Positions 37,344 through 45,477 of a stretch of 64,000 bases of DNA are shown here, one piece after another (the first letter of the stretch is position 1; each line of letters starts with the position of its first letter). Source of the DNA: Oscillospiraceae bacterium (lineage in GTDB: Bacteria; Bacillota; Clostridia; Oscillospirales; Ruminococcaceae); assembly GCA_030153485.1 (NCBI GenBank), contig JAGUQX010000008.1, positions 124,001 to 188,000 of the forward strand, given 5' to 3'. Both the position numbers and the translations under genes were made by a program. The notes under the pieces were generated by a model, which saw only the letters and a list, made by a program, of their open reading frames with translations, made no database searches and was not told the origin of the DNA.

Positions 37344-38603
37344 TTGGAAAAATTAGTTATAAAAGGTGGCAAAAAGTTAGAAGGCGAAATAAATATACAA
37401 GGTGCAAAAAATAGTTCTTTACCGTTATTAGCGGCTGCTATATTATGTAAAGGAGAAACAATTTTACATAATTGTCCAAATTTATCCGACGTTAAAGCGG
37501 CAGGTGATATATTAGAATATATTGGATGCAAAACAAGACTAGAAAATAATAGTTTTATAATAAAAACGGAAAGTATTAAAAATTATGAAATATCTGATAG
37601 TTTGATGAGACAGATGAGATCTTCTGTAGTATTTTTAGGAGCAATAATTGGGAGGTTGGGAAGAGCAAAAATATCTTTTCCTGGTGGTTGTGAGATTGGT
37701 TCTAGACCAATAGATCTGCATTTATCAGCTTTAAGAGATTTAGGTGTTATAATCGACGAAATGGGCGGAATATTAAACTGTTATATTCAGGATAAAGGAC
37801 TTATAGGAACAAAAATATCTTTATCTTTTCCTAGTGTAGGGGCAACAGAAAATATAATTCTTGCCGCTGTTAGATCTAAAGGAATAACTACTATTAATAA
37901 TGCTGCACAAGAGCCAGAAATAGTTGATCTTGCTAATTTTTTAAATAAATGTGGAGCAAAGATAATAGGTGCAGGAAATAGTGTTATTAGAATTGAAGGG
38001 GTAGAAGAATTATATGGTTGCGAATACACAATAATGTCGGATAGAATAGTGGCTACTACATATTTAAGTTGTGCAGCAATTACAGGGGGAGAAATTCTAT
38101 TAAAAAATATAGATGCTAGATATATGGAGAGTGTTTTTCCCATATTTAGGCAGATAGGATGCACAATTATTTTAAATGAAAATAGTATATACATAAAATC
38201 AAAAAAAAATTTAGCTGCTATGAAATGTATAAGAACAATGCCGTATCCTGGATTTCCAACCGATTCACAGTCGCTAATAATGGCTGTTAGTCTTGTTTGT
38301 AAAGGAACTAGTGTATTTATAGAAAATATATTTGAAAATAGATTTAAAGTTGTAGATGAATTTAGAAAAATGGGAGCAAATGTTAGCGTGGAAGGCAAAG
38401 TGTGTGTTGTTGAGGGTGTTGGTAGACTATATGGTTCAAAAGTTCATTCTACTGATTTAAGAGGTGGTGCCGCTTTAGTTGTTGCGGGATTGGCGGCTGA
38501 AGGTGATACAAATGTTTTTGATATACACCATATTGATAGGGGATATGAAGATTTTGAAAAAAACCTTCATATATTAGGAGCATATATAAAAAGGGAGCAA
38601 TAA
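37344..38603 (+). CDS. murA: UDP-GlcNAc 1-carboxyvinyltransferase MurA
   Basis: Transfers enolpyruvate from PEP to UDP-GlcNAc, the first committed peptidoglycan step; 419 residues. The start is TTG with GGAAGGGTG upstream. 'INIQGAKNSSLPLLAA' is at the N-terminus and the PEP/fosfomycin cysteine is Cys116 in 'PGGCEIGSRPID'. 'GFPTDSQSL' and 'DLRGGAALVVAGLAA' are also present. Having Cys rather than Asp predicts fosfomycin sensitivity of this copy, a family-based inference. Confidence 0.95.
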   Translation: MEKLVIKGGKKLEGEINIQGAKNSSLPLLAAAILCKGETILHNCPNLSDVKAAGDILEYIGCKTRLENNSFIIKTESIKNYEISDSLMRQMRSSVVFLGAIIGRLGRAKISFPGGCEIGSRPIDLHLSALRDLGVIIDEMGGILNCYIQDKGLIGTKISLSFPSVGATENIILAAVRSKGITTINNAAQEPEIVDLANFLNKCGAKIIGAGNSVIRIEGVEELYGCEYTIMSDRIVATTYLSCAAITGGEILLKNIDARYMESVFPIFRQIGCTIILNENSIYIKSKKNLAAMKCIRTMPYPGFPTDSQSLIMAVSLVCKGTSVFIENIFENRFKVVDEFRKMGANVSVEGKVCVVEGVGRLYGSKVHSTDLRGGAALVVAGLAAEGDTNVFDIHHIDRGYEDFEKNLHILGAYIKREQ

Positions 38604-38609
38604 TGAAAG

Positions 38610-39425
38610 ATGAAAGATACAAGAATAAAGGATAATAGAAAAGAAAGACAATTACTTAGGGAGAAAGCAAATAAAAAAAACGCAATATTTTTAGTTAAAA
38701 ATAGGAAAAAAAATTACTTTTTATATTATATAGTGCTTTTATTTTTTGTTATAATGACTTTAGTTATTTTATGTGTTACAGTTTTTTTTAATATAAGGGA
38801 GATAAATATTCAAGGATCTGATATCTATTCTACTGAAGAGATATTAGAAAATATATCTTTGAAAAAGGGAGATAATTTATTTCGCATAAATGTTGAAGAT
38901 TTAAGAGAACAAATCCTAAAGAAATTTAAATTTATAGATTATGTAGATATACAGGTTAAAATACCAGACTCGTTAGATATCAAAGTTGAAGATGCATCAA
39001 TTTTTTTAAGTATCAAACAAAATGATAATTATATTTATATAAGTAAAAAAGGTAGAATAATAGGTACAGACGATTTTGAAGGAAATGAAGAAAATATAGA
39101 AATTTATGGACTTGAAGATGTTTTATTGTCTACAGGAGATTTTATTACTAAAAGTGATAATGAAAAAATAAAATGTTTAGATTCTATAGTAAATGTTATA
39201 GAGACTGAAACAGTAGAAAATATCAATTTTATAGATATTTCTGATGTAAATGATATAAAATTAATTTATGATAATCGAGTAGAAATATTAGCAGGAGATT
39301 TATTAGAATTTGACTATAAGATGAGATTAGTTAAATTTATATTGGATAATAAACTAGGAAAAACAGAGTTTGGAACAATTAATATTAAAAATGTTAAAAA
39401 AGCGGTATTTACGCCTCGAGAATAA
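38610..39425 (+). CDS. ftsQ: Cell division protein FtsQ/DivIB
   Basis: Single-pass division protein, 271 residues: very basic cytoplasmic N-terminal part, membrane segment at about residues 35-58, then a POTRA domain ('INIQGSDIYSTEEILENISL') and the FtsQ/DivIB domain. It bridges early and late division proteins with FtsL. The start region is odd: ATG 38603 is best placed for the SD (GGGAG) and overlaps the murA stop, but its frame ends after ten codons. ATG 38610, twelve bases from the SD, opens the real frame. Confidence 0.88.
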   Translation: MKDTRIKDNRKERQLLREKANKKNAIFLVKNRKKNYFLYYIVLLFFVIMTLVILCVTVFFNIREINIQGSDIYSTEEILENISLKKGDNLFRINVEDLREQILKKFKFIDYVDIQVKIPDSLDIKVEDASIFLSIKQNDNYIYISKKGRIIGTDDFEGNEENIEIYGLEDVLLSTGDFITKSDNEKIKCLDSIVNVIETETVENINFIDISDVNDIKLIYDNRVEILAGDLLEFDYKMRLVKFILDNKLGKTEFGTINIKNVKKAVFTPRE

Positions 39426-39471
39426 TAGTGTATAATTATCTACATGACATTATAATAATTATAAATAGTTG

Positions 39472-39500
39472 TTGAAATTTCTTTTAAAATCTGATAGATT
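39472..39500 (+). promoter_or_regulatory. Possible ftsZ promoter
   Basis: TTGAAA (39472-39477), 17-bp spacer, TAGATT (39495-39500) in the 136-bp gap before ftsZ. A 7-bp hairpin, TGCATAG/CTATGCA (39519-39540), lies between it and the ribosome binding site. Confidence 0.45.
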
Positions 39501-39561
39501 ATTATTATGGGATGAATTTGCATAGTTGATTTTCTATGCATAAAACGGGAGGATAAGCATT

Positions 39562-40647
39562 GTGAATTTTATGTTAGATAATGATATGGATAAAGTAACC
39601 AGTATAAAAGTTATTGGTGTTGGCGGCGGTGGCGGAAATGCTATAAATAGGATGATTGAAGCGGGTATGGTAAGTGTAGAATTTATAGCTATTAATACAG
39701 ATCATCAGGTTTTAAATCATTCCAAAGCGCCAATAAAATTACAGATTGGCGAAAAATTGACAAAAGGTCGAGGAGCTGGAGGAAATCCAGAAATTGGAAA
39801 ACGTGCAGCTGAAGAGAGTAGAGAAGAAATTTCCAATGCTTTAAAAGGAACTCAAATGGTTTTTATAACTGCAGGTATGGGTGGCGGAACGGGGACAGGA
39901 GCTGCTCCTGTTGTTGCAGATATTGCAAGGGATCTTGGAATATTAACTATAGGAATAGTTACTAAACCATTTGTATTTGAGTCTAAGAGAAGAATGGAGC
40001 AAGCGGAGACAGGAATTTCTTTGTTAAAAGAAAATGTAGATTCTTTGGTTGTTATACCTAATGAAAGATTAAAACTTATATCTGAACAAAAGATAACTTT
40101 AGCAAATGCGTTTGAGGCGGCTGATGATGTTTTAAGACATGGAGTTCAGAGTATATCAGATTTGATAAATGTTACAGGATTTATCAACCTTGATTTTGAA
40201 GATGTTAGAAGTGTAATGCAGGGTGCAGGATATGCACATATGGGAGTTGGACAAGCAGGAGGAAAAGATATGGCAGAAGAAGCGGCGTCGTTGGCTATAT
40301 CTAGTCCACTATTAGAAACTTCTATAAATGGAGCAAAAGGTGTAATCATAAATATAACAGCATCTACAGATTTTTCTTTGGAAGATGCAGATGTTGCTTC
40401 TGCTATGATAACAGAAGCGGCACATCAGGATGCAATAGTTATTTGGGGGGTTGCTTTTGATGATACCCTAAAAGATGAAATGAAGATTACAGTTATTGCA
40501 ACAGGTTTTGATTCTGATACTAAAACAGTTTCTGCGAGTAATTTTGGAAAATCAACGTCAAATAGAGATTCTACAGTTACAAGAGATAATACTAGCGAAA
40601 ATGATATAGAATTTGGAGATATACTGGATTTATTTAATCGTAAATAA
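39562..40647 (+). CDS. ftsZ: Cell division protein FtsZ
   Basis: Tubulin-like GTPase that forms the Z ring; 361 residues. It has '[14 protein letters not shown]', the tubulin signature '[17 protein letters not shown]', 'VIPNERL' and the T7 loop with '[12 protein letters not shown]'. A short variable linker rich in Ser and Thr leads to the C-terminal peptide '[11 protein letters not shown]', the binding site for partner proteins. The start is GTG with GGGAGGAT upstream; ATG 39571 is possible. No ftsA precedes it, which is common in Clostridia. Confidence 0.96.
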   Translation: MNFMLDNDMDKVTSIKVIGVGGGGGNAINRMIEAGMVSVEFIAINTDHQVLNHSKAPIKLQIGEKLTKGRGAGGNPEIGKRAAEESREEISNALKGTQMVFITAGMGGGTGTGAAPVVADIARDLGILTIGIVTKPFVFESKRRMEQAETGISLLKENVDSLVVIPNERLKLISEQKITLANAFEAADDVLRHGVQSISDLINVTGFINLDFEDVRSVMQGAGYAHMGVGQAGGKDMAEEAASLAISSPLLETSINGAKGVIINITASTDFSLEDADVASAMITEAAHQDAIVIWGVAFDDTLKDEMKITVIATGFDSDTKTVSASNFGKSTSNRDSTVTRDNTSENDIEFGDILDLFNRK

Positions 40648-40686
40648 TATAATAAAACGCTACACATAGTGGAGCGTTTTATTATA
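40648..40686 (+). terminator. Terminator after ftsZ
   Basis: Outer arms 40648-40661 and 40673-40686 pair over 14 bp (ACGCT/AGCGT core with A and T tracts); inside, CAC and GTG pair after one mismatch. It ends the division cluster. Confidence 0.88.
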
Positions 40687-40803
40687 AGTTTAAGATTATA
40701 ACATAGAATACGATATATAGATTATAATATAGAATTCTTAAATCAATTATATATATAGTATAATTTATTATTCAAATAAAAAAATGATAAAAAGGTGGTT
40801 TAT

Positions 40804-41592
40804 ATGAGTAAGGGGATTTTCGTTTTAGGAACAAAACAAAATGTTGGAAAGACATATATTTCAACTTTAATGTTTAAAAAATTATTTAATATGGGTCTAA
40901 AAGTTGCATATTATAAACCAGTGGCTATGGGTGTTTCTTATAATAATGATATTGTGTGTTCTAAGGAAATAAGTTCTGTATATAATTTTTGTAATATAGA
41001 AGCTAATATTTCTGATTTTTTTACTTATGGATATGAAAATAATATTCAACCATATATAGCTTCTGTAGTTGAAAATAAAAAGATAAATATAGATAAAATA
41101 AAACAAGATTTTAATTATCTATGTAAGCATTTTGATTATATAATTGTTGAAGGTTTTAGCGAAATATTAGTTCCGTGTAGTATTGAAGAGGATATTATGC
41201 CAATCGATATAATAAAAGAACTTGATTTAGGAGTTGTTTTTATATCTAGTTGTGATGAAGAAAGTGTTTTGAATGACACATCATTAAATATTAGCTACCT
41301 ATTATCTAATAATGTAGATTTAAAAGGCATCATCTTTAATAGGTTTAATAAGGAAAGTTTTGTAGATATAGATAATAAAAAGGCTATTGAGATGGTTACT
41401 GGAATTGCTACTCTTACAACTATTGGGAATAATGAAATTTTCTTTAATATATTAGGAAATAAATTAAAAAGTATGTTTTCGGATGTTATTCTAGATGATA
41501 TAAATTTAGATGAAGAAGATATAGAAGAGTCTAATAGTAGGAATAGATTTGATACTAATTTTGATTTGAATAGTGATTGTACATTAGGCTAG
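40804..41592 (+). CDS. bioD: Dethiobiotin synthetase (BioD)-like ATPase
   Basis: A 262-residue protein with the P-loop 'GTKQNVGKTYIS' and 'YYKPVAMG', as in BioD, which closes the ureido ring of dethiobiotin from DAPA, CO2 and ATP. The second conserved region, normally EGAGG, is 'EGFSEILVPCS'. The last 35 residues, after 'KSMFSDVI', are an acidic, Asn-rich tail. No other biotin gene is nearby. Start ATG 40804, five bases after AAGGTGG. True BioD is likely but related P-loop enzymes (for example cobyrinate-amidase-like or phosphotransacetylase N-terminal domains) remain possible. Confidence 0.7.
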   Translation: MSKGIFVLGTKQNVGKTYISTLMFKKLFNMGLKVAYYKPVAMGVSYNNDIVCSKEISSVYNFCNIEANISDFFTYGYENNIQPYIASVVENKKINIDKIKQDFNYLCKHFDYIIVEGFSEILVPCSIEEDIMPIDIIKELDLGVVFISSCDEESVLNDTSLNISYLLSNNVDLKGIIFNRFNKESFVDIDNKKAIEMVTGIATLTTIGNNEIFFNILGNKLKSMFSDVILDDINLDEEDIEESNSRNRFDTNFDLNSDCTLG

Positions 41593-41598
41593 AATTAA

Positions 41599-41667
41599 AT
41601 TGTAATAACTAATATATAAAAAGCCTTAGATATTATCTAAGGCTTTTTATATATTAGTTATTACAAT
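41599..41667. terminator. Very long perfect bidirectional terminator, 34-bp arms
   Basis: Arms 41599-41632 and 41634-41667 are exact reverse complements around a single T (an ATT loop in practice). The core AAAAAGCCTTAGAT/ATCTAAGGCTTTTT is a normal terminator; the symmetry then goes on for about 18 bp more on each side. It separates bioD from the convergent small gene, whose last codons lie in the right arm. Confidence 0.9.
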
Positions 41668-41797
41668 GATGATCTTTATCAGCACAGGAACAATCGGATG
41701 TTTTAGAAGCTTTTATAGATTTCATAATAGATTTAATAGAAATTATAATTATTGCTAATATTATTAATGCGGGTATAATTACAATTAAGATATCCAA
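41654..41797 (-). CDS. Small Cys-rich single-pass membrane protein (FeoB-associated-like)
   Basis: A 47-residue reading frame starting at TTG 41797 with GAGGTGA seven bases upstream and ending TAA 41656-41654. The N-terminal half is one membrane segment ('LIVIIPALIILAIIII'), then a basic stretch, then 'TSDCSCADKDHHCNN'. Its layout resembles the short FeoB-associated Cys-rich membrane proteins, but no feoB is in the window. Its start lies two bases after the chorismate mutase stop, so it is coupled to that gene. Its 3' end overlaps the terminator arm. Confidence 0.65.
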   Translation of the reverse strand: MDILIVIIPALIILAIIIISIKSIMKSIKASKTSDCSCADKDHHCNN

Positions 41798-41799
41798 TA

Positions 41800-42084
41800 T
41801 TATTCACCTCTTTCATTTTTTAAGATAGATAATTGATATTTTTTACTATGTTCTATTATATTAAAAAAACATGAAATTATATATTTTTTTTTTCTGTGAT
41901 TTTCAGGAATAATTTTAGAAATTGATTTTATTACAAAATTTTCTCTATCTGTATTTTCTATAGGTATATTTCCACAAAGTTTAATATTAGCAATTTTTTT
42001 TACAAAATTGAATCTTTTTATTAAAAGTTGTGCCAATTCTGCGTCTATTTTATTTATTTCTGATCTATAAGAATGTAAATCCAT
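41800..42084 (-). CDS. Chorismate mutase (AroQ class), monofunctional
   Basis: Rearranges chorismate to prephenate on the way to Phe and Tyr. The 94-residue all-helical protein has 'LHSYRSEINKIDAELAQLLIKRFNFVKKIA..K', with the substrate arginines and lysine of the AroQ fold. There is no prephenate dehydratase or dehydrogenase domain. The ATG has AAGGAGT upstream. The rest of the aromatic pathway is not in the window. Confidence 0.85.
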   Translation of the reverse strand: MDLHSYRSEINKIDAELAQLLIKRFNFVKKIANIKLCGNIPIENTDRENFVIKSISKIIPENHRKKKYIISCFFNIIEHSKKYQLSILKNERGE

Positions 42085-42167
42085 AGAAAAATGACTCCTT
42101 ATTAAAAGCTATAATAACATTATACATAAAAAGTATATAAAAATAAATATAAATATTTAATTAAAAG

Positions 42168-42190
42168 ATTATTGAACAATTGACAATAAT
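42168..42190. repeat. Inverted repeat over the rex -35
   Basis: ATTATTG (42168-42174) and CAATAAT (42184-42190) flank nine bases. It overlaps the putative -35 of rex. It does not match the usual clostridial Rex site, so its role is unknown. Confidence 0.4.
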
Positions 42191-42206
42191 TTCTGTTTGA
42201 TATAAT
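42180..42206 (+). promoter_or_regulatory. Possible rex promoter
   Basis: Perfect TTGACA (42180-42185) and TATAAT (42201-42206) but with a 15-bp spacer, shorter than optimal. Suboptimal spacing may keep expression low or make it dependent on another factor. Confidence 0.5.
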
Positions 42207-42237
42207 ATTAATAAATAAATAAAAAATGGTGGATTAT

Positions 42238-42882
42238 ATGGAAAAAAAAACAAAAGATATTTCTAAATCGGTTATAAGAAGACTTCCTAAGTATTATAGG
42301 TATTTAGAAAGGCTTTTATTAACAAATATTAATAGAGTTTCTTCTAAGCAATTAGGAGAAATTATGGGATTAACCGCTCCACAAATTAGACAGGATTTAA
42401 GTTGTTTTGGAGAATTTGGACAGCAAGGATATGGTTATAACGTTTCTGAGTTAAAAAAAGAAATTGGAAAGATACTTGGAGTTGAAAATAGTTTAAAAAC
42501 GATTATTGTTGGTGTTGGAAATATAGGAAAGGCTATATTCAATCATATTAATTTTTCTGAAAAAGGCTTAGATATGATTGCCGGATTTGATAAAGATGAA
42601 AACATAATTGGAACAAATTTTAATGATTTAAAAATTTTATCTATATCTAATATAATAGAATTTTGTGAAAAAAATATAGTGAAAGTTGCAATATTATGTA
42701 TACCAGAAGATGTATCCAAACATATTGTCGAGGTTTTAAGATGTGCTGGTGTTGAAGGTTTTTGGAATTTTAGTAATTTCGAATTAAAAGTTGATTATAG
42801 AGATATAGTTATAGAAAATGTTCATTTAGAAGATAGTCTAATGACTTTATGTTATATGATTAATAATAAGAATAAAAAATAA
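42238..42882 (+). CDS. rex: Redox-sensing transcriptional repressor Rex
   Basis: Dimeric repressor that senses the NADH/NAD ratio and controls fermentation genes; 214 residues. N-terminal winged helix ('RVSSKQLGEIMGLTAPQIRQ', then 'DLSCFGEFGQQGYGY'), Rossmann domain with 'IIVGVGNIGKAIFNH', and the C-terminal dimerisation part with 'GVEGFWNFSNFEL'. The start is ATG 42238, five bases after GGTGG; ATG 42226 would precede that site. A Rex-like operator lies at the adhE promoter in this window. Confidence 0.95.
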   Translation: MEKKTKDISKSVIRRLPKYYRYLERLLLTNINRVSSKQLGEIMGLTAPQIRQDLSCFGEFGQQGYGYNVSELKKEIGKILGVENSLKTIIVGVGNIGKAIFNHINFSEKGLDMIAGFDKDENIIGTNFNDLKILSISNIIEFCEKNIVKVAILCIPEDVSKHIVEVLRCAGVEGFWNFSNFELKVDYRDIVIENVHLEDSLMTLCYMINNKNKK

Positions 42883-42922
42883 ATTTTAAATAATATTAAT
42901 AAATTTATATTAGGAGAATTTT

Positions 42923-43579
42923 ATGAGTTCGTATTTATTTCAACTTTGCGTAAGACTTATAGTTGTTTTAACAGCTCTTCCTATACATGAATATGCTCAT
43001 GGCTATGTAGCTTATAAATTAGGAGATCCGACTGCTAAAATGCAGGGTAGATTAACTATTAATCCAATTAAGCACCTTGATATTATAGGATCAATAGCAA
43101 CTTTGATTTTTGGATTTGGTTGGGCAAAACCCGTCCCTGTGAACGCTAGAAATTTTAAAAATCAAAAATTTGGGATGGCTATAACAGCTATTGCAGGACC
43201 AGCATCAAATTTTTTATTAGCATTTATATTTTTAGCAATATTAAAAATAATATCAATTATTCCTATGACTGGTAATGTAGGCCCTATATCAGGTGTTATG
43301 CAAGTTTTAAATATAATGATTACTGTAAATATATCTATAGGAGTTTTCAATCTTTTACCTATCCCTCCGTTAGATGGATCTAGAGTTGCGATGTATTTTC
43401 TTCCAGAAAAAATATATTTTCAGATGATGCAGTATGAACAAATTTTATTTATAGGATTAATAATACTTATGTCTTCTCCAATATTAAACGTCCCAATTCA
43501 AATTTTATCTGGAATTATTTTTAATATATTAAATTTTTTTACATCATTCATTGATATCATTGGAAAATTATTTGGATAA
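42923..43579 (+). CDS. Site-2 protease family (M50) membrane protein
   Basis: A 218-residue polytopic protein with the zinc motif 'IHEYAHGYVAYKLGD' (HExxH) in the first half and 'NLLPIPPLDGSR', the second metal-ligand motif, in the second. It belongs to the short YwhC-like group without PDZ domain. Substrates of this group are mostly unknown. It overlaps scpA by one base, and in many Clostridia this gene sits just before scpA. Confidence 0.9.
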   Translation: MSSYLFQLCVRLIVVLTALPIHEYAHGYVAYKLGDPTAKMQGRLTINPIKHLDIIGSIATLIFGFGWAKPVPVNARNFKNQKFGMAITAIAGPASNFLLAFIFLAILKIISIIPMTGNVGPISGVMQVLNIMITVNISIGVFNLLPIPPLDGSRVAMYFLPEKIYFQMMQYEQILFIGLIILMSSPILNVPIQILSGIIFNILNFFTSFIDIIGKLFG

Positions 43580-44277
43580 TGAATAATGAATTAAACTTTA
43601 ATTTAGATATATTTGAAGGGCCTTTGGATTTATTATTACATTTAATTTTTAAGCATAAGTTAAACATATATGATATAAAAATCTTTGAGCTTTTAGAGCA
43701 ATATATGAAATTTATAGATAAAAAAGATAAAACAGATTTAAATATTTCTACCGAATTTATAGAGATGGCAGCTAGGCTTGTATATATAAAAACTATATCA
43801 CTTATTCCTAAAAATAAACATATTGAAAAAGAAAAACAAAAATTAACTGGTATACTTCTAGAATATCATCTTTGTAAAATAGTTGCAGAAAATATTAAAC
43901 TTAGATATATAGAGGATAAAATTTTTTTTAGAGAAGGAGAAAAAAGTTTTATTAATCAAAAATATTCATTAGTGCATGATAAAAATATTCTTTTTGATAG
44001 ATATAGCCAATTAATTTTAAAAAGTATAGAATTAAAAGATAAACCAATAGATAATATATCAAATTTAGTGAATAGAAAATTTGTTTCTATTCAAGATAAA
44101 ATAGATCTAATATTAGAATCTTTATTAGAAAAAAAATATTTAAGCTATTATAAAATCTTTAAGAAAAAAGATAAATCCGATATAGTTGCTACATTTTCTG
44201 CTGTGTTAGAGCTTGTAAAGACAAAAAAAATAATTTTGAGCAATGATAATGAGCATATATATTTAAATATAAATTAA
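43579..44277 (+). CDS. scpA: Segregation and condensation protein A
   Basis: Kleisin subunit of the SMC-ScpAB condensin; 232 residues. It has the N-terminal 'FNLDIFEGPLDLLLHLI' and helical 'FIEMAARLVYIKTISLIP', plus a C-terminal winged helix ('VATFSAVLELVKTKKI'). It bridges SMC heads. The ATG overlaps the stop of the M50 gene. Confidence 0.94.
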   Translation: MNNELNFNLDIFEGPLDLLLHLIFKHKLNIYDIKIFELLEQYMKFIDKKDKTDLNISTEFIEMAARLVYIKTISLIPKNKHIEKEKQKLTGILLEYHLCKIVAENIKLRYIEDKIFFREGEKSFINQKYSLVHDKNILFDRYSQLILKSIELKDKPIDNISNLVNRKFVSIQDKIDLILESLLEKKYLSYYKIFKKKDKSDIVATFSAVLELVKTKKIILSNDNEHIYLNIN

Positions 44278-44300
44278 ATTATTGGAGATAAGGTTATATA

Positions 44301-44825
44301 ATGTATAAAAATATTAATAAGATTATTGAAGGAATAATCTTCATATCTGCTGAACCTGTTTGTATAGAAAGATTATCTATTTTTTTTTCTAAAGATAAAG
44401 AAATTATAGTAAAAATTTTAGAAGAAATAAAAGATAGACATATACATAAAAATAGCGGAATTGAATTAATTTCTTTTAATAATAAATTTCAATTTATAGC
44501 TAATAGAGATTTATCTGAAGATATAAAAAAGTTTTTAGAGATAAAAAATAAAATACCTCTATCAACTGCATCGATGGAGGTATTGTCTATCATTGCATAT
44601 AATCAACCTGTGACAAAAAACTTTGTTGAACAGGTTAGAGGAGTTGATAGTTCATATATAATTAATAATTTAACAAAAAAAGAACTATTAGAAGAAAATG
44701 GTAGATTGGATGTTCCAGGGAGACCAATTACTTATATAACAACAGACCATTTTTTAAAAAGTTTTTCCTTAAAAAATTTAAAAGATCTCCCACCTATACC
44801 AGATAAAATAGAGATACCAAAATAA
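44301..44825 (+). CDS. scpB: Segregation and condensation protein B
   Basis: Dimeric winged-helix partner of ScpA; 174 residues. 'IEGIIFISAEPV' at the N-terminus, and 'LSTASMEVLSIIAYNQPVTK' then 'EQVRGVDSS', are the family signature; 'GRLDVPGRPITYITTDHFLKSF' closes it (quoted in part by pattern). It is 23 bases after scpA, with TTGGAGATAAGG upstream. Confidence 0.94.
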   Translation: MYKNINKIIEGIIFISAEPVCIERLSIFFSKDKEIIVKILEEIKDRHIHKNSGIELISFNNKFQFIANRDLSEDIKKFLEIKNKIPLSTASMEVLSIIAYNQPVTKNFVEQVRGVDSSYIINNLTKKELLEENGRLDVPGRPITYITTDHFLKSFSLKNLKDLPPIPDKIEIPK

Positions 44826-44854
44826 ATTTTTAGATATAAGGGTGGTGTATAAAT

Positions 44855-45460
44855 ATTATTTTTATTATCATAATAATATTTATTATTATAATTATTATGA
44901 GTAATATTAAGGTGTATTTTGATATTACTCATAAACTAAAAGTTAAGATATATTTTTGGTTTTTTAAATTTAATATAAAAGATAAAATAGATATTATTGA
45001 TCAGTCTAATATAGAAAAATCTACTGATAAATATAAGTATAAAAAAAAATCTTCAAAAAAATCTAATAATAATTTGCAATTTTTAAATATATTAGAAATA
45101 GTAATAGATTTTATTAAATCTTTAAAAAAACCTATACTTTTTTTTATAAAAAAAATTAGTATAAATAAATTCAAAGTATATGCTATAATTGCAAAAGGAA
45201 ATGCATTTGACACTGCTGTTAGTTATGGAAATTTTTGTATGCTTTTTTATGGGTTAATTTCTATTATTTATAATTTTTTTAAATTAGATATAGAAAGTAT
45301 AAATATAGCTCCAGATTTTGATGAAGATAAAAAAGATAGTTATAGCGTATCTTTTTATATTTCTATAAAGATTTATACTATTTTATTTTTAATATTTGGA
45401 ATAGTTATAAATTTTTTGATTAATACTTTAAAAAGAAAAGTAAATAGGTCAAATAAATAA
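44855..45460 (+). CDS. DUF2953 membrane protein, apparent AUU/AUA start
   Basis: Unknown function; always found between scpB and gerW in this lineage's operons, which suggests a sporulation link. ATG 44897 opens a 187-residue frame but has no ribosome binding site. The frame is open upstream and encodes an almost pure Ile/Phe membrane segment, as expected for the N-terminus of DUF2953 proteins. AAGGGTGG (44838-44845) lies just before it. No ATG, GTG or TTG is in frame there; ATT 44855 (nine bases from SD) or ATA 44849 are the candidates. A later region has one more membrane segment at the C-terminus. The given start is a best guess. Confidence 0.7.
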   Translation: MIFIIIIIFIIIIIMSNIKVYFDITHKLKVKIYFWFFKFNIKDKIDIIDQSNIEKSTDKYKYKKKSSKKSNNNLQFLNILEIVIDFIKSLKKPILFFIKKISINKFKVYAIIAKGNAFDTAVSYGNFCMLFYGLISIIYNFFKLDIESINIAPDFDEDKKDSYSVSFYISIKIYTILFLIFGIVINFLINTLKRKVNRSNK

Positions 45461-45477
45461 AAAGGTGGTATTTAAAT

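Noticed and set aside
37787..38398. Leftward open frame of about 200 codons
   Set aside because: Wholly antisense to murA, which has all its motifs; the translation is hydrophobic and without recognisable family.
42168..42206. Rex autoregulatory site before rex
   Set aside because: An inverted repeat is present but lacks the TTGTTA-N6-TAACAA or TTGTGA-type spacing seen at adhE.
44851..44890. AAATATTAT/ATAATATTT inverted repeat in the DUF2953 leader
   Set aside because: Explained by repeated Ile codons (ATT/ATA) in the membrane segment.
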